This document shows positions 35,016-43,805 of a DNA stretch of 64,000 nucleotides, piece after piece. Location of the stretch: contig NZ_CP040128.1 of the NCBI RefSeq assembly GCF_007874125.1, positions 682,001-746,000 on the forward strand. Direction: 5' to 3'. The position numbers and the translations under genes are program-made. Within the stretch, counting starts at the first letter, position 1; every line of letters starts with the position of its first letter. Below the pieces are notes generated by a model. The model ran no database searches. It was not told the DNA's origin and saw only the letters and a list, made by a program, of their open reading frames with translations. The DNA is from Noviherbaspirillum sp. UKPF54 (GTDB lineage: Bacteria; Pseudomonadota; Gammaproteobacteria; Burkholderiales; Burkholderiaceae_D).

Positions 35016-35462
35016 ATGTCTACAGGAACAGTCCGGCTACATCGCGTGCTTCGTGCGCCCCCCGAGCGGATATATCAGGCGTTCTTGAACGCGGATGCCA
35101 TGGCCAAGTGGCTTCCGCCGTACGGGTTTACGTGCAAGGTCCTCCACATGGATGCCAGGGTGGGTGGCGCCTTCCGGATGACATTCACGAATTTCACGTC
35201 GGGCAAGGGACATCCGTTCGGCGGCGAGTACCTTGAACTGGTGCCATCCGAGAAGATCCGCTATACGGACAAATTCGACGACCCGAACCTGCCCGGGGAA
35301 ATGCAGACGACAGTGACCTTCCGGCAAGTGTCGTGCGGTACCGAGCTCAATGTCGTGCAAGAAGGGATACCGCAAGTCATTCCGACCGAGATGTGCTACC
35401 TCGGCTGGCAAGAGTCTCTGGCGCAACTGGCGAAGCTGGTCGAGCCCGTGATTCCGGATTAG
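35016..35462 (+). CDS. SRPBCC-family (AHSA1-like) protein
   Basis: A 148-aa START-like protein of the AHSA1 (activator of Hsp90 ATPase homologue) type. It starts VRLHRVLRAPPERIYQAFLNADAMAKWLPP and continues with the hydrophobic-cavity strands RVGGAFRMTFTNF and GGEYLELVPSEKIRYTDKF, ending in a long helix. Such proteins bind small hydrophobic ligands or act as enzyme partners. The start at 35016 is supported by AAGGAG 9 nt upstream. Confidence 0.87.
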   Translation: MSTGTVRLHRVLRAPPERIYQAFLNADAMAKWLPPYGFTCKVLHMDARVGGAFRMTFTNFTSGKGHPFGGEYLELVPSEKIRYTDKFDDPNLPGEMQTTVTFRQVSCGTELNVVQEGIPQVIPTEMCYLGWQESLAQLAKLVEPVIPD

Positions 35463-35521
35463 CTTGCCATATCGGGCCGCAAGCGCATCGGCAATTAAAA
35501 CAAATCCATCGGAGATCCTGC

Positions 35522-35869
35522 ATGAAATATAAAGCCAGCTGCCATTGCGGCAAGGTGTCGTTCGAGTTCGAAGGAGAGATTGCGGAAGCGCTCGCCTGCA
35601 ACTGCTCCATCTGCCAGCGGAAAGGCTCGCTGCTCTGGTTTATGCCGCGCTCCGGGATGAAGCTGCTGACGCCGGAAGATGCGGCGGCCACCTACACGTT
35701 CAACAAGCACGTGATCAGGCACCGGTTCTGCCCGACATGCGGCATCCATCCCTATGGCGAAGGCGTCGACGCCCAGGGGAACGAAATGGCCGCGATCAAC
35801 ATCCGCTGCATCGACGATATCGACCTGGCGGCTATCCCGGTGCGGCATTTCGACGGCCGGTCGGTCTGA
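35522..35869 (+). CDS. GFA-family zinc-binding protein
   Basis: A 115-aa glutathione-dependent formaldehyde-activating (GFA)-like protein. The zinc-ligand cysteines are in ASCHCGKVSF, ACNCSICQRKG and RFCPTCGIHPYGEG, the full family set. GFA proteins may bind S-hydroxymethylglutathione, but most members have no proven activity. It lies 59 bp after the SRPBCC gene on the same strand and ends 35 bp before the convergent LysR gene. Confidence 0.9.
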   Translation: MKYKASCHCGKVSFEFEGEIAEALACNCSICQRKGSLLWFMPRSGMKLLTPEDAAATYTFNKHVIRHRFCPTCGIHPYGEGVDAQGNEMAAINIRCIDDIDLAAIPVRHFDGRSV

Positions 35870-35904
35870 CGCCATACGGCGGCGCTTTCTGGCGCCGGAG
35901 TTCA

Positions 35905-36774
35905 TCACGATGGTGGGCAAAGCAGGCTCGACGAAGCGTTCACCACTTCGGTGACGAGCTGCGCAATCAACTGGACCCGCGCGGAGCGCCGCACCTCCGG
36001 ATGAATCACCAGCCACAGGTCGCGCCTGGGCGGCGGCGTGTCTGTCGCAATCGGTGCGAGCCCGGCGCTCGCGGCGACGAGATAGTGCGGCAGCAGTGCA
36101 ATGCCCAGGCCGCCCAGCGCCGCCTCTTGCAGCGTCAAGGTGCTGTTGCCCTTGAGTGAGTACGGCCGCTGTGCGCGATAGCGGTCCAGCCATTGCTGCT
36201 CCGGCGCGTCGCGCAGGCTGTCGTCGAAACCGATGAAGCGCCAGTCCTGTGGCGCATGCCGCGCCAGGTAATCCTTGTGGGCGAACAGGCCGTAGCCCAG
36301 CGCGCCGAGCGGGCGCACCACCAGGCTCGGGTCTTGCGGGCGACCCACGCGCAGCGCCAGGTCGGCTTCGCGCCGCGTCAGGCTGGCCATCCGTATTTCT
36401 CCCACCAGCTCCAGCGTGATCGGGGACCAGCGCTCCTGCAGCGCTGCCAGGCGCGGCGCCAGAAAGGCGGTCGAAAACGCGGGCAGAGCTGAAATCCGGA
36501 CTGTGCCCGACAATGCCGCACCTTCGCTGGCGTCGCGCAGCAGGGCATGGGCGCAGTCGTCCATCTGCTCGGCACGCGAAAACAGCTGTTCGCCTTCGGC
36601 CGTGAGTTGCCAGCCGCGCGGCAGTCGGTCGAACAGCCGCAAGCCCAGCGCCTTTTCCAGTGCATCGATGCGACGCACCACCGTCGAATGCTCCACGTTC
36701 AGCGCGCGTCCCGCGAGGCTGAGGCTGCCGGCGCGCACCAGCGCGACAAAGACCCGGATATCGTCCCAGTTCAT
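35905..36774 (-). CDS. LysR-family transcriptional regulator
   Basis: A 289-aa LysR regulator. The N-terminal winged helix-turn-helix (residues 1-60) reads MNWDDIRVFVALVRAGSLSLAGRALNVEHSTVVRRI, and the effector-binding domain follows (about 85-285). The pattern is that of the subgroup with a variable N-terminal helix, often controlling a neighbouring transporter, GST or oxidoreductase. An upstream GTG (36795) is possible; the ATG at 36774 matches homologues. It is divergent from the DUF2917 gene, and the 122-bp gap may hold its operator. Confidence 0.9.
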   Translation of the reverse strand: MNWDDIRVFVALVRAGSLSLAGRALNVEHSTVVRRIDALEKALGLRLFDRLPRGWQLTAEGEQLFSRAEQMDDCAHALLRDASEGAALSGTVRISALPAFSTAFLAPRLAALQERWSPITLELVGEIRMASLTRREADLALRVGRPQDPSLVVRPLGALGYGLFAHKDYLARHAPQDWRFIGFDDSLRDAPEQQWLDRYRAQRPYSLKGNSTLTLQEAALGGLGIALLPHYLVAASAGLAPIATDTPPPRRDLWLVIHPEVRRSARVQLIAQLVTEVVNASSSLLCPPS

Positions 36775-36896
36775 GTTAGCTGTCAAATTTTGCACAGATT
36801 ATGTGCTTATTTATGGAATTCCTATCAAATCATGCACATGCTACCTTTGCTTCCGTGCTGGCACAACCAGCGGGAACCACTGAAGGGAGTGACATC

Positions 36897-37235
36897 ATGG
36901 CAAAAGCAGCCTCTCCATCCGCATGCATGGTCGTGCGCCCCGGCACGGCCCTCACCATGCGCAGCGACAGAAACCAGACACTGACGGTGGTGGAGGCAGC
37001 CGGCAGGAGCGTGTGGATGACCCGCGTGGGCGAGCGCATGGATTATCTGTTCGGCGCCGGTGACAGCGTGGCGCTGCATCCGGGCGACGACATCACGCTC
37101 AGCGTGCACAAGTCGGATGGCGCGGCGCACATCGTTTTGTGCACGTCGGCGCAGCCGGCGCCGCGCTTGTGGCGGACCAGGACGTGGCCGGCCATCATTG
37201 GCGGCGCGCTGCGGCTGCGCCATGCGGCACGATAA
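36897..37235 (+). CDS. DUF2917-domain protein
   Basis: A 112-aa protein of the DUF2917 family, common in Burkholderiales. The body reads VVRPGTALTMRSDRNQTLTVVEA, then VWMTRVGERMDYLFGAGDSVALHPGDDITLSV, a small cupin-like beta domain. The C-terminus is basic. The ATG at 36897 follows AGGGAG and was preferred to a longer frame. Divergent from LysR and followed by a GST gene, so it may be a LysR target. Function unknown. Confidence 0.8.
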   Translation: MAKAASPSACMVVRPGTALTMRSDRNQTLTVVEAAGRSVWMTRVGERMDYLFGAGDSVALHPGDDITLSVHKSDGAAHIVLCTSAQPAPRLWRTRTWPAIIGGALRLRHAAR

Positions 37236-37240
37236 TCAAC

Positions 37241-37280
37241 CGGACCGGACCGGACCGGACTGGACTGGACCGGAATGGAA
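37241..37280. repeat. eight-unit CGGAC-type pentanucleotide tract
   Basis: Pure and slightly degenerate CGGAC/TGGAC units run from the DUF2917 stop to the ribosome site of the GST gene. Such tracts can change length by slippage. Here a change would alter the distance between the genes and the 5' leader but not a reading frame. Confidence 0.75.
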
Positions 37281-37290
37281 AGGGGCAAGC

Positions 37291-37923
37291 ATGAACACCA
37301 CCTCGATGACGTTGTACTACTCCCCTGGCGCCTGTTCACTCGCGCCGCACATCCTTCTTGAGGAAACAGGTGCCGATTACCGCTTGGTGGAAGTGAGCGT
37401 GGCGAAGGGGCAGACGCAGGAAGATGAATTCCTCAAGATCAATCCCAAGGGGCGGGTACCGGTACTCGCGATCGGCAGTCGGACGCTCACCGAAGTACCG
37501 GCCATCTGCTGGTATATCGGCGCGGCAGGCAAGGGGCTGATTCCGGCAGATGCGCTGTTGCGCGCGGGCGTGCTCGAATGGTTCAACTGGCTGTCGGGGA
37601 CGCTGCACGCGGTCGCGTTTGGCGGCAAATGGCGGCCACAGCGCTTCGTCAAGGACACCGCGCTGTTTGGCGACGTGCAGGCACGCGCTGATGACAATCT
37701 GCGTGATGGCTTTGCTTATATCGAAGCTCGCATGGTTGAACGGCAGTGGGCGGTGGGAGACGAGTACAGCGTGGTCGACCCGTATCTCTTTGTTTTCTAC
37801 AACTGGGCCAGGAAGATTGGCGTCGATGTAGCGCAGGCCTACCCCGCCTGGCATGCGCATGCCAGGCGTATCGCCGCGCGCGACGCGGTCAGGCGCGCCT
37901 GCGATCGGGAAGGGCTGCGATAA
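37291..37923 (+). CDS. glutathione S-transferase family protein
   Basis: A 210-aa GST of the bacterial beta-like type. The N-terminal domain starts LYYSPGACSLAPHILLEETG (residues 8-27), with Cys 15 in the place of the beta-class catalytic cysteine and Ser 16 next to it, and the glutathione-site TEVPAICWY near residue 69. The C-terminal domain has the Asp-bearing EYSVVDPYLFVF. Conjugation or disulfide-exchange activity on an unknown substrate is expected. The ribosome site GGAAAGGGG lies directly after the CGGAC repeat tract. Confidence 0.9.
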   Translation: MNTTSMTLYYSPGACSLAPHILLEETGADYRLVEVSVAKGQTQEDEFLKINPKGRVPVLAIGSRTLTEVPAICWYIGAAGKGLIPADALLRAGVLEWFNWLSGTLHAVAFGGKWRPQRFVKDTALFGDVQARADDNLRDGFAYIEARMVERQWAVGDEYSVVDPYLFVFYNWARKIGVDVAQAYPAWHAHARRIAARDAVRRACDREGLR

Positions 37924-37955
37924 GCGATGCCCAGCGGGTCCAGCCTCGCAACTTG

Positions 37956-38798
37956 TCAGGCGCCGGCGTTTTTGGGCGCCTGCGGGTTGCCCGCGACCAG
38001 CCGCGCCGAATCCGGCGGCAGCCCGTCGCGCGACGCATCCGGCGGCACGGCATCCAGTTCCGAGCCTGCGCCGAGTTCCGGGATCGGTCCGTGCGCTGGG
38101 CGTGCAAGCGGCTCGCGGTCATGCTCGTGCCCGGGGCGGATCGACGCCGCGTTGAGCAGGTCGACTACTTCCTCGTCGCTGGTCTGGTCGAACTTGTCGT
38201 AATACAGGCTGACGGCGCGGAACCAGTCGGGCACCAGCAGGCAGATGCCTTGCTCGACATGCGGCTCGCCGCGCAGGGCGGCCAGGCTCTCGGCGGGCGC
38301 CACCGGCACCGCGAAGAGCAGGCGCGCGACGCCGGCTTGCGACAGCGCGGCCAGGGCCGTCTTCAACGTGCCGCCGGTGGCGATGCCGTCGTCGACCACG
38401 ATGACGGTACGTCCCTCGACCGGAAGCGGGGCGCGCGCGCCGCAGTAGAGTGCGCGGCGCCGTTCGATCTCGGCCAGCTGGCGGCGTTGTTCCGCTTCGA
38501 TATATCCGGGCGGCGGATTGACCATCTGCACGACGTCGTCGTTGAGGATGCATTGCGGATGCTGTCCGTCCACCACCGCGCCCAGCCCCAGCTCGGCGTG
38601 GCCCGGCGCGCCGATCTTGCGCACGATGAGCACGTCGAGCGGCGCGTCCAGCGCGCGCGCAACCTCGTAGCCGACCGGCACGCCGCCGCGCGGCAGGGCC
38701 AGCACGACCGGGGCGTCATCCTTCAGATGCGCCAGCGCCGCCGCCAGCCGGCGGCCCGCGTCGTGGCGATCCCGGAATGTGGAGTTGTCATATGTCAT
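37956..38798 (-). CDS. phosphoribosyltransferase-domain protein
   Basis: A 280-aa protein with a type I phosphoribosyltransferase fold: VVLALPRGGVPVGYEVARAL, the loop APLDVLIVRKIGAPGHAELG, and the PRPP motif VIVVDDGIATGGTLKTAL (about residues 125-142). An acidic Pro-rich tail follows after residue 225. Proteins of this group are fused or linked to dienelactone-type hydrolases in many proteobacteria. Here the hydrolase lies directly upstream and overlaps by 11 bp, so the pair probably works together. The second ATG (38798) has the better distance to the GGAAG site; 38804 is also possible. Confidence 0.85.
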   Translation of the reverse strand: MTYDNSTFRDRHDAGRRLAAALAHLKDDAPVVLALPRGGVPVGYEVARALDAPLDVLIVRKIGAPGHAELGLGAVVDGQHPQCILNDDVVQMVNPPPGYIEAEQRRQLAEIERRRALYCGARAPLPVEGRTVIVVDDGIATGGTLKTALAALSQAGVARLLFAVPVAPAESLAALRGEPHVEQGICLLVPDWFRAVSLYYDKFDQTSDEEVVDLLNAASIRPGHEHDREPLARPAHGPIPELGAGSELDAVPPDASRDGLPPDSARLVAGNPQAPKNAGA

Positions 38799-39468
38799 TT
38801 TCATCTTCCTTTCCCGTCTCGGCCGCGCGCAGGTGGCGCGCAAACCAGCCGGCGGCCAGCGCCAGTACCTGCGCGAGCGTGCCGGGTTCTTCAAACAGAT
38901 GGGTGGCGCCGGGAACGATCGTCAATTCCTTGTCGCAGTTCAGCTGCGCGAGCGCCTGCTTGTTGAGGTCGATCACCGGCATATCGAGGCCGCCGACGAT
39001 CAGCAGCGTCGGCGCGCGCACTCGGGCCAGGGCCGGGCCGGCCAAGTCGGGACGGCCGCCGCGCGAGACGACCGCGGCAACCTCGACAGAGGGATCGGCG
39101 GCCGCCACCAGCGCAGCGCCGGCGCCGGTACTGGCGCCGAAGTAGCCTATCGGCAATTGCGCAAGGTCGCGCTGCTGCCGCGCCCAGCGCGTGGCATCGA
39201 GCAGGCGCGACGCCAGCAAGGGAATGTCGAATACCTTGGCCCGGTCGTCTTCCTCTTCGGGGCGCAGCAAATCGAGCAGCAGCGTGACCATCCCGGCTTG
39301 CCGCAAGCCGGAGGCCACATAATTGTTGCGCGGACTGTGCCGGCCGCTGCCGCTGCCATGCGCAAACAGGACCAGGCCCTGTGGCATGTCGTTCATGCCA
39401 AGCAAGCCTTCCAGGCCGTTCGGTTCGATGCGGACTGCTTGCACGTCGCCCATGGGAGAACTCATCAT
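38788..39468 (-). CDS. alpha/beta hydrolase, dienelactone-hydrolase-like
   Basis: A 226-aa hydrolase. Ser is in YFGASTGAGAALVAA, Asp in LLIVGGLDMPVIDL and His in IVPGATHLFEEPG, a complete triad. The early strand GLVLFAHGSGSGRHSPRN gives the oxyanion loop. It resembles the hydrolase at 16590-17243. GAGG lies 5 nt before the two adjacent ATGs at 39468 and 39465. It overlaps the phosphoribosyltransferase gene by 11 bp, an arrangement often conserved and sometimes seen as a fused protein. Confidence 0.87.
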   Translation of the reverse strand: MMSSPMGDVQAVRIEPNGLEGLLGMNDMPQGLVLFAHGSGSGRHSPRNNYVASGLRQAGMVTLLLDLLRPEEEDDRAKVFDIPLLASRLLDATRWARQQRDLAQLPIGYFGASTGAGAALVAAADPSVEVAAVVSRGGRPDLAGPALARVRAPTLLIVGGLDMPVIDLNKQALAQLNCDKELTIVPGATHLFEEPGTLAQVLALAAGWFARHLRAAETGKEDENDI

Positions 39469-39714
39469 GCATACCTCGGCTTTTTCGCGCCAGCACGTCG
39501 AAAGCGAGTCCGCCATGGGGGCTGCCGCGGTTCAATAAAATTCACGCATCACGTTTTCTTTTTGAGCTTTGCATACACGTTATATCCTGGGATTGGCGCT
39601 GGCAATGCACAATGCTTCTATCCGTTTTGCAGCCGCGATAGCGAACACGAAAGCAGGCCAGGGCGCCGCACGCACGATGCGCCACCTGCGATTACAGACG
39701 AAAGGAATTTCTTC

Positions 39715-40602
39715 ATGCAGATCGTCGACGAGAAGGGCCGCAATGTACTGCGCCATCCGGTGGCATTCGCGATCCGGTCGCTCAAGGCATTTCGCGCCAA
39801 CCAGGGCCTGCTGCTGGCCGGCGCCGTGGCCTACTATGCGCTGCTGTCGATCGTGCCGCTGTTGATCGTCACCGTTATCGCGCTATCCCACGTCATCGAC
39901 CGCGCCGAACTGTTGCAGACGCTCGGGCGCTACCTGGAGTGGCTGATTCCGGGACAGTCGAAGGCGGTGGTGGCGGAACTCGATCATTTTCTTGCCTACC
40001 GCGAAGTGATCGGGTGGGTGCTGCTGGTGACGCTGCTGTTCTTCAGCTCGCTCGCGTTCACCGTGCTGGAAAACGCGATGTCGGTCATCTTTTTCCACCG
40101 CGTAGCGATCAAGCGCCGCCATTTCCTGGTGTCGGCGGTACTGCCGTACTGCTACATCCTGTTCCTCGGCCTGGGCTTGCTGCTGGTGACGCTGGTGTCC
40201 GGCAGCCTGCAAGCCATCGGTCAGGAAAGCATCGATTTCCTCGGTCATCACTGGTCGCTGCAAGGCGTTTCCGGCGCGCTGCTCTACCTGCTCGGGCTGG
40301 CGGGGGAAATCCTGGTGCTGACCTCGGTGTATGTGGTGATGCCGGTCGGCCGGCTGTCGGTGCAGCGCGCGCTGATCGGCGGCGTGACCGCGGCCCTGCT
40401 GTGGGAAGTGACGCGCCACGTACTGGTATGGTATTTCGCAACCTTGTCTCAGGTCAGCGTCGTCTACGGCTCGCTCACGACCGCGATCGTGGTGCTGCTG
40501 ACGCTGGAGGTGGCGGCGACCTTGCTCTTGTTCGGCGCCCAGGTCATCGCCGAATACGAGCGCGGCGACGACGGCCGGCCGCCGCAAGGGGCGGAATTAT
40601 GA
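39715..40602 (+). CDS. YihY/BrkB-family membrane protein
   Basis: A 295-aa inner-membrane protein of the YihY (formerly BrkB, RNase BN) family. Six helices are visible. The family motifs are FRANQGLLLAGAVAYYALLSIVPLL (helix 1), FFSSLAFTVLENAMSVIF and the C-terminal SVVYGSLTTAIVVLLTLEVAATLLLFGAQ. Function is not firmly known; the old ribonuclease name is an error. AAAGGA lies 9 nt before the ATG. Confidence 0.92.
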   Translation: MQIVDEKGRNVLRHPVAFAIRSLKAFRANQGLLLAGAVAYYALLSIVPLLIVTVIALSHVIDRAELLQTLGRYLEWLIPGQSKAVVAELDHFLAYREVIGWVLLVTLLFFSSLAFTVLENAMSVIFFHRVAIKRRHFLVSAVLPYCYILFLGLGLLLVTLVSGSLQAIGQESIDFLGHHWSLQGVSGALLYLLGLAGEILVLTSVYVVMPVGRLSVQRALIGGVTAALLWEVTRHVLVWYFATLSQVSVVYGSLTTAIVVLLTLEVAATLLLFGAQVIAEYERGDDGRPPQGAEL

Positions 40603-40891
40603 TTCTGTTGTGCACATTTACTGTGGTTAATTCTGTGGATAAGCCGGTAGAGGGTTGCTTATCTCCATGATCTGTAAGGAAATTTTAGGTTTGATGAAAA
40701 TCATGGCAGCTCGCGCGCCATGCTTGCCATGGGATGAGGCAAGCGGATTAATTCCGCTTTATTTCCGAAATAGGAATAATTCATTTACTGAAATCTTATT
40801 TTTCTCGTTCTTCGCAATAGTTAGACTGTGTTTCATCGATGAGCGCCCAGTGCCACCGAATCCGAAACAACCTGACTAGTGGAGAAAGAAA

Positions 40892-41266
40892 ATGAATGCG
40901 AAAAATCTGATTGCCGCCCTTGCCGTGATGACCGCCGCCGGTTCCGCCTTTGCCGAGAGCACTTATCCGTATGTCGATTTCGGCGGCGTCGTGTCCACCA
41001 AGACCCGCGCCGAAGTGGTCGCCGAAACGAAGCAGCAGGCGGTCCAGCCGGTGGCGCAGACCGAATGGGTGGATTTCACCAGGGTCGCGACCGGCAAGAC
41101 CCGTGCCGAAGTGCGCGCCGAACTGGCGCAAGCCAGGGCGGAAGGCCAGCTCGCCGGCAACCAGGAATATGTCGACTTCACGCATGTCGCCTCGACCAAG
41201 AGCCGAGCCCAGGTGCGCGAAGAAATGCAGGCTTCCCGCAATGGCGCCGCGCCGCGCGGCCTGTAA
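40892..41266 (+). CDS. DUF4148-family exported protein with three sequence repeats
   Basis: A 124-aa protein with a signal peptide ending after SAFA (residue 21). The mature part holds three copies of a short repeat with core YVDFGGVVSTKTRAEV, WVDFTRVATGKTRAEV and YVDFTHVASTKSRAQV. Each is followed by a helix of 10-15 residues, the normal DUF4148 pattern in Burkholderiales. It is probably periplasmic, possibly binding a partner through the repeats; no activity is known. A strong terminator follows the gene. Confidence 0.85.
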   Translation: MNAKNLIAALAVMTAAGSAFAESTYPYVDFGGVVSTKTRAEVVAETKQQAVQPVAQTEWVDFTRVATGKTRAEVRAELAQARAEGQLAGNQEYVDFTHVASTKSRAQVREEMQASRNGAAPRGL

Positions 41267-41286
41267 TTGATCCCTCGGTCGCATGG

Positions 41287-41318
41287 AATGCCAGCCGGCG
41301 ACGCCGGCTGGCATTTTT
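41287..41318 (+). terminator. rho-independent terminator after the DUF4148 gene
   Basis: A perfect 13-bp stem (41287-41299 and 41303-41315, loop GAC) with a T run (TTTTTCA) directly after, 20 bp past the stop codon. Confidence 0.9.
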
Positions 41319-41415
41319 CATTGTGTCACTGCACTGGCACAAGCGCCCCGATTTTGTTATCGAAGTTCAATCTATCCATTACCATTCAGCTTTATTTAAT
41401 GCAGGCAAGCAAGAG

Positions 41416-42825
41416 ATGAGAACCAGAACGCTTTCTGCGGCGCGCGCACTATCGGCCGGCGTCCTTGCGGCAATCGCATGCGGCAACGCGCTGGCCGAAC
41501 CGCTAAGCTTCGACGCCGCCTGGGAGCGCGTGCGCACGGTATCGGACAAGCTCGGCGCCGCGCAGGCCGCCGTCGATAGCAGCGAATTGAAAAGCAAGGC
41601 GGTGCAGGGGCTGGGTGGTCCGGTGGTCAGCCTGTCGGCTGCCGCGCTGGCCTACAACGCCAACCTGTCGGTCGATCTCGATCCGGTCAACCGGCGCCTG
41701 ACCCAGGTCGAGCAGCACCTGCCGGTGCCGCTGCAAAACCTGCCCATCCCCTTGCCCTTGCCGCAGCTGCCGTCGCGCTACACCTTCAACCAGCACGACA
41801 CGCTGACCACCTCCACCGTGTCGGCGGTGTGGCCGATCTATGTCGGCGGCATTGGCAACGCCACGCGCGGCTTCGTCAAGGCGCAGGGCAGGGAAGCGCA
41901 GGCCGAGCGGGCGCAGGCCGAGCATGAGCTGGCCTCGCAGCTGGCGCAACGCTATTTCGGCGCGCAGCTGGCAATCAAGGCCGCCGACCTGCGCCAGGCG
42001 GCCTTGAAGGATATCGAGCAGCACGACGCCGCCGCCGAGAAAATGCTCAAGGCCGGCGTGATCTCGCGGGTGGAGCGTCTGCAGGCGCGTACCGCGCTGG
42101 AAGACGCGCGGCGCAATGCGGTGAAGGCGAGAAGCGATGCCGAACTGGCATCGGCCGCGCTGGCGCGCATGCTGAAGTCGGCCGCTCCGATCACGCCGGG
42201 CACACCGCTGTTCGCGATCACGCAGCCGCTGGAACCGGTCGACCACTACATCCAGATCGCCCTGCGCAATCACCCCGGGCTGGAGAAGGTCGCCGCCAAG
42301 AAGGCGCAGGCGCTGAACCTGCACGAGGGCGACGAGGCGCTGCGCCGCCCGCAGGTGTTCGCTTTCGGCCAGAGCGAGCTGAAGACGTCCGACGCGACCT
42401 GGGTCGCGGGCGTGGGCGTGCGCTGGACCCTGTTCGATTCGCTCGACCGCAAGGCGCTGTCGGCGTCGTCCATGGAAAAGGTGCGCCAGGCCGAGCTGAC
42501 CGACGCGCAGGCGCGCAGCGACATCGCGCTCCTGGTGGAAAAGAACTGGCGCGCCGCCGAGCAGGCGCGCGTGAATTTCGTGTCGCTCGGGCCTTCGGCC
42601 GAACTGGCGCAGGAACTGCTCAAGCTGCGCACCGCCGGCGCGCGCGAGGGCACCAGCACCATGCTGGAGCTGATCGACGCCGAAATCAACCTGTCCAAGG
42701 TGCAGACCGAGCGCGCGCAGTCGGCCTACGAGTACGTGACTGCACTGGCCAACCTGCTCGAATCCTGCGGCCTGTCCGACGAAATCCCCCAATACATCGT
42801 CCGCGCGGATGTCAGAATCGACTGA
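41416..42825 (+). CDS. TolC-family outer-membrane efflux protein
   Basis: A 469-aa outer-membrane channel of the TolC/OprM group. A signal peptide ends near residue 27 (NALAEP). The mature part has the two repeated helix pairs of OEP domains: the coiled-coil stretches EHELASQLAQRYFGAQLA and VEKNWRAAEQARVNFV, and the beta-barrel strands near STVSAVWPIYVGG and AGVGVRWTLFDSLDR. It provides the exit channel for the HlyD and ABC2 genes that follow with 7-bp or smaller spacings, forming a tripartite exporter. Confidence 0.9.
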   Translation: MRTRTLSAARALSAGVLAAIACGNALAEPLSFDAAWERVRTVSDKLGAAQAAVDSSELKSKAVQGLGGPVVSLSAAALAYNANLSVDLDPVNRRLTQVEQHLPVPLQNLPIPLPLPQLPSRYTFNQHDTLTTSTVSAVWPIYVGGIGNATRGFVKAQGREAQAERAQAEHELASQLAQRYFGAQLAIKAADLRQAALKDIEQHDAAAEKMLKAGVISRVERLQARTALEDARRNAVKARSDAELASAALARMLKSAAPITPGTPLFAITQPLEPVDHYIQIALRNHPGLEKVAAKKAQALNLHEGDEALRRPQVFAFGQSELKTSDATWVAGVGVRWTLFDSLDRKALSASSMEKVRQAELTDAQARSDIALLVEKNWRAAEQARVNFVSLGPSAELAQELLKLRTAGAREGTSTMLELIDAEINLSKVQTERAQSAYEYVTALANLLESCGLSDEIPQYIVRADVRID

Positions 42826-42832
42826 GGAAAAC

Positions 42833-43798
42833 ATGAAAAAAGCAAGCGCACTCGCGGCAGCCATCGCCGCCATCCTGCTCGCCGGCGGCGGCATCTGGTA
42901 TGCCTCGCGTCCGGCGCCCGACGTGTTCCAGGGACAGATGGAAGCGCGCGAAACCGACATCGCTCCCAAGGTCCCGGGCCGCATCGCGCAGGTACTGGTC
43001 AAGGAAGGCGACAAGGTCAATGTCGGCACCCAGCTGATCGCCATCGACAGCCCCGAAGTGGCCGCCAAGCTGGAGCAGGCCAGCGCCGCGCGCGACGCCG
43101 CGAAAGCCGTGTCGGCCAAGGCGCAGGCGGGCGCGCGCGCCGAGGAAATCCGCATGGCGCAGGCCAACTGGCAGCGTGCGCAGGCCGCCGCCGAACTGGC
43201 GCAGAATTCGTTGAAGCGCGTCGAAGCATTGGCGAAGGAAGGCCTGGTCGCCGAGCAGAAGCGCGACGAGGCGCAGACCAATTACCGCGCCGCGCGCGAC
43301 CTGGCTGCAGCTGCGAAAGCCCAGTACGACATGGCGAAATCCGGCGCGCGCAGCGAGGACAAGGCGGCCGCCGCCGCGCAGGCGCGTCAGGTGTCGGGCG
43401 TGGTGGCCGAGGTGGAAGCGGCCAGGGCCGAAACCGAACTGAAGAGCCCGGTCGCCGGCGAAGTGGTCAAGGTGTTCGCGCGCGCCGGCGAACTGTCGCC
43501 CCAGGGCGTGGCGGTGGTGACCGTGGTCGACCTGCAGGACCAGTGGGCAGTATTCAACGTGCGCGAGGACAAGCTGCAGCGCTTCGCCGAAGGCAAGGAG
43601 ATCGATGTCGTCATTCCGGCGCTCGGCAACCGCAAGGCAAAAATGAAGGTGTACTACACCGCGGCGCTGCCGGATTTTGCGACCTGGCGCGCCACCCATG
43701 CGAACCAGGGCTTCGATGCGCGCACTTTCGAAGTGCGGGCGCGGCCGGCGGCGCCGATCGCAGGCGTGCGCCCGGGCATGAGCGTGATCGTCCAGTAA
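42833..43798 (+). CDS. HlyD-family membrane-fusion protein
   Basis: A 321-aa periplasmic adaptor anchored by an N-terminal hydrophobic helix (residues 5-24). The lipoyl halves are VPGRIAQVLVKEGDKVNVGTQL (about 50-70) and ELKSPVAGEVVKVFARAGELS (about 203-223), flanking a long alpha-hairpin rich in Ala, Glu and Lys. It should bridge the inner-membrane transporter and the TolC-like channel. It starts 7 bp after the tolC-like stop. Confidence 0.92.
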   Translation: MKKASALAAAIAAILLAGGGIWYASRPAPDVFQGQMEARETDIAPKVPGRIAQVLVKEGDKVNVGTQLIAIDSPEVAAKLEQASAARDAAKAVSAKAQAGARAEEIRMAQANWQRAQAAAELAQNSLKRVEALAKEGLVAEQKRDEAQTNYRAARDLAAAAKAQYDMAKSGARSEDKAAAAAQARQVSGVVAEVEAARAETELKSPVAGEVVKVFARAGELSPQGVAVVTVVDLQDQWAVFNVREDKLQRFAEGKEIDVVIPALGNRKAKMKVYYTAALPDFATWRATHANQGFDARTFEVRARPAAPIAGVRPGMSVIVQ

Positions 43799-43805
43799 GC
43801 GCGCG

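Noticed and set aside
40691..40704. TTGAT-GAAA-ATCAT, an FNR-like sequence upstream of the DUF4148 gene
   Set aside because: It matches 9 of 10 bases, but there is no -10 element at the right distance and the next gene is about 190 bp away.
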